Assembly: GCA_945971355.1 (NCBI GenBank)
Contig: CAMFPD010000120.1
Location: forward strand, 1 to 6,820
Length of the DNA stretch: 6,820 nt
Direction: 5' to 3'
From: an uncultured Lachnobacterium sp.
GTDB lineage: Bacteria; Bacillota; Clostridia; Lachnospirales; Lachnospiraceae
Shown here: in pieces, positions 6,457 through 6,820 of the stretch
Layout: each line of letters starts with the position of its first letter
Position numbering within the stretch: position 1 is the stretch's first letter
Notes under the pieces: generated by a model
The model's database searches: none
What the model was told of the DNA's origin: nothing
The model's input: only the letters and a program-made list of their open reading frames with translations
Position numbers and translations under genes: made by a program

Positions 6457-6820
6457 TGACAGATAGAAATTATAGAAATGTGTTTTTGGAAATTGGGAAA
6501 ACACAGGAAGAAATAAATAAAAGGGTTGAAGATACATTCAACGAGATATTCTATGGAAAAGACAAATTCTTCTCGTATACCGAGGATGGAACAATGGCTT
6601 ATCTGGAGGATACAGGAAACTATGACACTCGTACAGAGGGAATTTCCTACGGAATGATGATGTGTGTTCAGCTTGATAAAAAGAAAGAATTTGACTGTCT
6701 GTGGAACTGGGCAAAAACGAACATGTTTATGACAGAAGGTGAAAATGCAGGGTATTTTGCCTGGTCAGTAGCCACAGACGGCAGTAAGAATGCAGATGGT
6801 CCTGCACCAGATGGGGAGGA
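6456..6820 (+). CDS. Glycoside hydrolase family 8, probable exo-oligoxylanase (3' end missing)
   Basis: First 121 residues of a GH8 enzyme that continues past the right edge. The best match I recall is the reducing-end xylose-releasing exo-oligoxylanase (Rex, EC 3.2.1.156), which removes single xyloses from the reducing end of xylo-oligosaccharides. The N-terminal pattern NYRN, EEINKRVEDTF and YLEDTGNYDTRTEGISYGMM follows the Bacillus halodurans Rex pattern, with predicted general acid E61 in RTEG corresponding to Rex E70. WNWAKTNMFMTEG, GYFAWS and GPAPDGEE also fit; D119 in PDGE would match Rex D128. The catalytic base lies beyond the window. There is no signal peptide, so it should act in the cytoplasm on imported oligosaccharides. 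The ATG overlaps the permease stop (TAATG), with AAGGA (6448-6452) and GGAG (6442-6445) upstream. Rex-type enzymes have about 380-390 residues, so roughly a third is seen. GH8 is firm; Rex specificity is likely, though a GH8 endoxylanase remains possible. Confidence 0.9.
   Translation, partial: MTDRNYRNVFLEIGKTQEEINKRVEDTFNEIFYGKDKFFSYTEDGTMAYLEDTGNYDTRTEGISYGMMMCVQLDKKKEFDCLWNWAKTNMFMTEGENAGYFAWSVATDGSKNADGPAPDGE

Overview
The window is an AT-rich stretch of Firmicutes-type DNA in which every gene lies on the + strand. Strong AGGAGG-type ribosome binding sites, a lipoprotein-type solute-binding protein and a YesM/YesN two-component pair point to a Gram-positive Clostridia member. Gene content and codon choice (CTT for Leu, ACA for Thr, many GAT and GAA codons) fit a Lachnospiraceae-like gut or rumen bacterium (Butyrivibrio, Pseudobutyrivibrio, Roseburia or Agathobacter type). 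The family is an inference; there is no rRNA or other marker to confirm it.

Layout: (1) 1-1136, the 3' part of a membrane sensor histidine kinase of the YesM type, whose 5' end lies outside the window. (2) 1154-2734, its partner response regulator with an AraC-type DNA-binding domain. (3) 2735-2838, a 104-base gap with candidate sigma-A promoter elements and a strong ribosome binding site. (4) 2839-4515, a sugar-binding lipoprotein. (5) 4516-4591, a short gap holding a 15-bp hairpin. (6) 4592-5539 and 5554-6456, two ABC permeases of the LplB/YtcP type. (7) 6456-6820, the start of a cytoplasmic glycoside hydrolase family 8 enzyme resembling the reducing-end xylose-releasing exo-oligoxylanase. 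It overlaps the second permease by one base and runs off the window. No stretch longer than 300 bases lacks a gene.

How the genes work together (inference): the kinase senses an extracellular oligosaccharide signal and phosphorylates the regulator. The regulator activates the transport genes. The lipoprotein captures the oligosaccharide and the two permeases import it, powered by an ATPase not encoded here, probably a shared MsmX-type protein. The GH8 enzyme then trims the imported oligosaccharide in the cytoplasm. The gene order matches the xynDCEFG xylo-oligosaccharide uptake locus described in Geobacillus stearothermophilus, and the GH8 gene makes xylo-oligosaccharides the best substrate guess.

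I found no sign of a novel defence, mobile or RNA system. This is a well-formed accessory carbohydrate-use locus. Its most notable details are the hairpin after the binding-protein gene, the stop/start overlap into the GH8 gene, and the substrate assignment the GH8 gene allows.
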